A DNA stretch of 44,999 bases, taken from NCBI GenBank assembly GCA_949290865.1, contig CASETM010000087.1:1-44999 (forward strand), written 5' to 3'. Positions 44,892 through 44,999 of this stretch are shown here, one piece after another. The first letter of the stretch is position 1. Each line of letters opens with the position of its first letter. The notes under the pieces are model-generated. The model did not search any database. It was not told the origin of the DNA and saw only the letters and a list, made by a program, of their open reading frames with translations. The position numbers and the translations under genes are program-made. This stretch comes from an uncultured Bacillota bacterium (lineage in GTDB: Bacteria; Bacillota_I; Bacilli_A; Erysipelotrichales; Coprobacillaceae).

Positions 44892-44999
44892 GTGTGCCGG
44901 GCATGGCACTAATTCAGTTGGAGATAAACCAACCACAGGTAGTTACCGCCAAGTGTAGTGACCCACAAGTCGTCAACAGTAATGTTGAGGATGAAGGAA
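44892..44999 (+). mobile_element. 5' end of a probable group II intron
   Basis: Right after the terminator T tract the sequence begins GTGTG (44892-44896), matching the GUGYG 5' boundary of group II introns. It continues into GC-richer sequence with several short hairpins: GTGCC/GGCAC, GTTGG/CCAAC and CAAC/GTTG. This is unlike the surrounding AT-rich DNA. No reverse transcriptase is within the window, which ends here. Some bacterial group II introns (class C) insert just after terminator hairpins, and this placement fits. Confidence 0.5.

Overview
The window is a low-GC Gram-positive chromosome segment, almost wall to wall with genes and with very short intergenic gaps. The protein set (single-chain glycyl-tRNA synthetase next to dnaG and rpoD, YkpA-type ABC-F protein, DapH/DapL acetylase lysine branch, YtrA-type GntR regulator, rpsT-gpr-spoIIP sporulation cluster) points to a spore-forming Firmicute. 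The overall flavour is Erysipelotrichia/Coprobacillaceae-like; this taxonomic guess is inference. No rRNA, tRNA or CRISPR array was seen. The only mobile element suspected is the 5' end of a group II intron at the right edge.

Layout. 179-2854 (minus): an autoregulated GntR-ABC transporter operon with a perfect 13-bp inverted-repeat operator. 2991-4736: a DUF218 membrane protein and an HD-domain phosphohydrolase. 4810-7059: an RpiR-type regulator and a GH1 6-phospho-glycosidase. 7176-9934: a copper module, copA with a copZ-like domain fused to its C-terminus, then csoR, behind a CsoR-type operator. 10033-11649: an ABC-F ATPase. 11922-15801: dapF-dapH-dapL-aminotransferase, the acetylase route to meso-diaminopimelate. 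15865-20393: a peptidase-C39 exporter overlapping ybeY-cdd-era-recO. 20470-23198: a YgiQ-type radical SAM protein and a degenerate alpha/beta hydrolase. 23319-29163: glyS-dnaG-rpoD-trmK-Nif3, the macromolecular-synthesis operon. 29257-31517: a HAD phosphatase and a MATE exporter. 31523-32767 (minus): ispH and a small YqfQ-like protein. 32861-33776: an orphan PTS IIB protein and a flavin reductase. 33884-36110: a DEAD-box helicase overlapping endonuclease IV. 36086-39526 (minus): a small unknown protein, ispG, pepF and rpsT. 39678-42636: gpr, spoIIP, a small membrane protein and fmt. 42718-44805: a small membrane protein, a P-loop kinase, a membrane protein and a LytTR regulator. 44855-44999: a terminator followed directly by a group II intron-like 5' end.

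Most of this is housekeeping. The points that merit a second look are: (1) a copA reading frame with a strong internal Shine-Dalgarno and ATG exactly where the C-terminal CopZ-like domain begins; (2) a hairpin that buries the spoIIP ribosome-binding site, with a possible sigma-E-like promoter whose transcript would lack the blocking arm; (3) a systematic overlap of stop codons with intrinsic terminator hairpins; (4) an alpha/beta hydrolase whose Ser and His catalytic positions are both replaced; (5) a LytTR regulator with a receiver-like domain lacking the phospho-acceptor aspartate, paired with a membrane protein; (6) a C39 bacteriocin-type exporter with no visible substrate, built into the ybeY-era-recO operon; (7) the group II intron-like end placed just after a terminator. 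I did not find a clearly new multi-gene defence or biosynthetic system.
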